Below are positions 61,699 through 64,000 of a stretch of DNA of 64,000 nt, piece by piece. Both the position numbers and the translations under genes were made by a program. The DNA is from Rhodocyclaceae bacterium (GTDB lineage: Bacteria > Pseudomonadota > Gammaproteobacteria > Burkholderiales > Usitatibacteraceae): assembly GCA_020247545.1 (NCBI GenBank), contig JADCIX010000007.1, positions 47,263 through 111,262 of the forward strand, read 5' to 3'. The notes under the pieces were generated by a model. The model worked only from the letters and a program-made list of their open reading frames with translations. It had not been told where the DNA came from and searched no databases. Position 1 is the stretch's first letter. Every line of letters begins with the position of its first letter.

Positions 61699-63312
61699 AT
61701 GCCGCTACTGAACATGAAAAACGACGCCGATTATGAAATCGAACTGAAGCTGGCGATTGCGCCAGGTGACGTGAGCGCGCTGCGCCAATCGGCACTGCTG
61801 CGTGAAAAATGCATCAGCGGCCCCGCGCGGCGCAAGGTATTCAACATTTACTTTGACACTGCCGAACAAGCCCTTCGACAGAACGGGATGGCGTTGCGCT
61901 TACGCCGGTCAGGTGGCCAGTGGTCTCAGACGCTCAAGACTGCCGGTGTGGCAAGTGGTGCACTATCCGCACGCGGCGAATGGGAGGAGGTGCTGCCTGG
62001 CCCGCAGCTGGATCTTTCGCTGCTTCGCGAGACGCCGCTTGCCAAGCTCGCAGGAAGAGATCGTTTGCACCTCACGCTAATGCCGGTCTTCACCACCGTG
62101 TTCAATCGTACCATCTGGCTGATTGAGTTTTCGCCCGGTCAGCGGGTCGAGATCGCCCTCGATCAGGGCAATGTTAGATGTGGTGAGAAGTCGTTGGCTA
62201 TTTCGGAAGTCGAGATCGAACTGGTTGAGGGAAGTACAGTCGCCGTATTTGATGCCGCCGAGACTTTGCTCGAACATACCGCCTTGCGACCGGATAACGC
62301 GAGTAAAGCCAGCCGTGGTTATCAACTATTGAATGCGCCTCCCTTGGCACCGGCTTATGCGACCCCGGTCAAACTCAAACGCAAATGGCGCGTGGATCAG
62401 GCGATGCAAGTGATTGTTTCGGCCTGCCTCGCCCACTTTGCCGCAAATGTCGACGGTGCGCTTACAACCGACGATCCGGAGTACATCCACCAAATGCGTG
62501 TGGCCTTGCGGCGTTTGCGCTCCGCCATTCATTTGTTGCGTCCGGCAGATGCGGGGTACATCGGTGGCGAATTGCAATGGTTGACGGGTGTGCTGGGCCA
62601 GGCACGTGACTGGGATGTGCTGGTGGCCAATACGTTGCCATTACTCATCGACGGTTACGCGGACGCTGATGCCGCCGACGCGGTGATGCGGTCGGCAAGA
62701 GAAAGCCGAGACATAGCTCGTGCCGCAGTACGCGTGGCTTTGCAATCTAGACGCTACGCACGGTTACACCTCGCGCTCGGTCGCTTGACCGGGGTACCGG
62801 AAGCGTTTACCCGGTTGGCAAATGAGGCACTAACGGCGACCGATCCAAGTCCCAATCATGTCAAGAGTCTCCTGCCCGACAGGCGGCTAATCGGCGTAGC
62901 CAAGTTTGCCACGTCGGAAATTCGCCGCCGCCGCCATCATCTGCTGCGCCGCGCCGCAGCAATGACGCAATTATCGCCGGCTGAGCTACATCGGGTACGC
63001 ATTGATGCCAAGAGACTACGATATACCATTGACCATTTTGCCAGCCTGTTTGACGACAAACGCATCAAACAGCATGTAAAGACGCTTGCACGGCTACAGG
63101 ATTTGCTCGGCACGGCGAACGACGCCGTTGTGGCAACTTCGCTGATAAATAGCATCGCGCCAACTGAACAATTCAAGAATTTTGCCGACGGCTGGCTTTC
63201 GGCAATCAGGCACATTGAATTGGCCGAAATCGAGCGGCATATTCGTGACTTGAAAGGTCTTAAGCCACTTTGGGCGCAATCGAGCAAACGCTGGCAGAAA
63301 AAAACGGCATGA
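61699..63312 (+). CDS. CYTH-CHAD domain protein (polyphosphate-associated)
   Basis: 537 residues from ATG 61699. CYTH triphosphate tunnel domain (about 10-210; EIELKLAI, FDTAEQALRQNGMALRLRRSGG, TLKT) then CHAD helices (about 235-520; HQMRVALRRLRSAIHLL, HRVRIDAKRLRYTIDHF). CHAD domains bind polyphosphate granules; CYTH hydrolyses inorganic triphosphate or related compounds. It shares a neighbourhood with pap. Confidence 0.93.
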   Translation: MPLLNMKNDADYEIELKLAIAPGDVSALRQSALLREKCISGPARRKVFNIYFDTAEQALRQNGMALRLRRSGGQWSQTLKTAGVASGALSARGEWEEVLPGPQLDLSLLRETPLAKLAGRDRLHLTLMPVFTTVFNRTIWLIEFSPGQRVEIALDQGNVRCGEKSLAISEVEIELVEGSTVAVFDAAETLLEHTALRPDNASKASRGYQLLNAPPLAPAYATPVKLKRKWRVDQAMQVIVSACLAHFAANVDGALTTDDPEYIHQMRVALRRLRSAIHLLRPADAGYIGGELQWLTGVLGQARDWDVLVANTLPLLIDGYADADAADAVMRSARESRDIARAAVRVALQSRRYARLHLALGRLTGVPEAFTRLANEALTATDPSPNHVKSLLPDRRLIGVAKFATSEIRRRRHHLLRRAAAMTQLSPAELHRVRIDAKRLRYTIDHFASLFDDKRIKQHVKTLARLQDLLGTANDAVVATSLINSIAPTEQFKNFADGWLSAIRHIELAEIERHIRDLKGLKPLWAQSSKRWQKKTA

Positions 63313-63365
63313 CCATTCGGCACACGTAGCGTCACTTCTGTATCGACTCAATCATCAGGTGTCCC

Positions 63366-64000
63366 ATGAAATACAAAGACTACTATGAAATCCTTGGTTT
63401 GAAGCGGGATGCGTCCGAAGACGACATCAAGAAGGCCTATCGCCGACTCGCGCGTAAATATCATCCGGATGTTTCCAAGGAGTCCGAGGGCGAAGCCAAG
63501 TTCAAGGACGTATCGGAAGCTTATCAAACGCTCAAAGACAAAGAAAAACGGGCTGCCTATGACCAGTTGGGAAGCCACCGGCCCGGCGAAGAATTTGCGC
63601 CGTCCCAAGATTGGGCCGAGGCGTTCAATACCCACTTCAACGGCGGTGAAAGCTCATTTGAAGGTGCTGACCTGTCGGACTTGTTTGCACAATTCGCGCG
63701 GCATCGCTCTGGCAATGCGGCAAGTGGTAGGCAAGGTCCTGCGTTCCCGATCCCGGGCGAGGACTTCGAGGTCGCCGTGTCGATCACCTTGGAAGAAGCT
63801 TTTCGCGGTACCCAGGTAGCACTGAAGCTGGATGTACCGGTTCATGATCAACATGGCCGGATACGACGCGAGGCGCGCGCCTTCGAAGCGAGGATTCCGA
63901 AAGGTGCCACTAACGGACAACGCTTGCGCCTGCGTGGGCAGGGTGGCAAGGGTCTCAACGGCGGGCGCGATGGCGACCTTTACCTCAACATCAGTCTCAA
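63366..64000 (+). CDS. cbpA: CbpA-like DnaJ-family curved DNA-binding protein, truncated by window end
   Basis: About 211 residues are visible. J domain: [23 protein letters not shown] in [12 protein letters not shown], and [13 protein letters not shown]. The linker and C-terminal substrate domain start ([36 protein letters not shown]) are present, with no zinc fingers, so CbpA rather than DnaJ. It is a co-chaperone for DnaK. The right end lies outside the window. Confidence 0.92.
   Translation, partial: MKYKDYYEILGLKRDASEDDIKKAYRRLARKYHPDVSKESEGEAKFKDVSEAYQTLKDKEKRAAYDQLGSHRPGEEFAPSQDWAEAFNTHFNGGESSFEGADLSDLFAQFARHRSGNAASGRQGPAFPIPGEDFEVAVSITLEEAFRGTQVALKLDVPVHDQHGRIRREARAFEARIPKGATNGQRLRLRGQGGKGLNGGRDGDLYLNISL

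Overview
The window reads as chromosomal DNA of a moderately GC-rich betaproteobacterium. The evidence is gene order (maf / yceD-rpmF-plsX-fabH-fabD-fabG-acpP-fabF-mltG-tmk-holB) and the style of RecA, PlsX and the Fab proteins. Genus and species cannot be fixed from the sequence alone. No rRNA, tRNA or CRISPR array was recognised.

Layout. (1) 1-9438: an almost uninterrupted ribosome/phospholipid/fatty-acid/cell-wall/replication operon, divergent from a partial maf. (2) 9513-13631: a LOG-type hydrolase and a divergent copper chaperone / copper ATPase pair, followed by a TatD nuclease. (3) 13724-20073: an ABC exporter pair, then a nucleoside transporter and thymidine phosphorylase, a GNAT protein and PncC. 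(4) 20163-22296: SOS-controlled recA, a 310-base structured spacer that may encode an RNA, then recX and a small membrane protein. (5) 22391-26912: deoC and a fused double aldehyde dehydrogenase (ALDH). With nupC and deoA these form a deoxyribonucleoside catabolic set: uptake, phosphorolysis, aldol cleavage, acetaldehyde oxidation. Between deoC and the ALDH lies a GIY-YIG nuclease gene bracketed by two blocks of paired inverted repeats.

(6) 26913-42450 is the accessory part. It starts exactly at the ALDH stop codon, and the ALDH 3' end occurs three times (ending at 26912, 27783 and 28896). Each new copy closes a small cassette: a zeta-like kinase with a 56-residue partner, then a BrnT-type toxin with its antitoxin. 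There follow a three-gene operon (DUF262 protein, OLD-like AAA ATPase, unknown protein), an MvaI/BcnI-type restriction-modification pair, a membrane alpha/beta-hydrolase/OmpA-like fusion, RHS and integrase debris, a MITE-like element, a second 56-residue partner homologue, a lipoprotein, and a FIST / hybrid histidine-kinase operon. This looks like a defence and toxin-antitoxin island.

(7) 42451-46370: a degenerate hybrid sensor kinase translationally coupled to pgi. (8) 46494-55566: the four-gene ligase-associated DNA repair set (exonuclease, ATP-dependent ligase, Lhr-type helicase, PdeM phosphoesterase), split by a GspE/PilB ATPase and a histone-deacetylase-like enzyme. (9) 55711-58262: small membrane and lipoproteins and a MgtC/DUF4010 protein. 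(10) 58634-64000: polyphosphate:AMP phosphotransferase, a cyclic-nucleotide-domain MscS channel, a CYTH-CHAD protein and the start of cbpA.

Dispersed palindromic repeats are a theme of the window. Some sit inside reading frames, in the ALDH linker and at the N terminus of the helicase.
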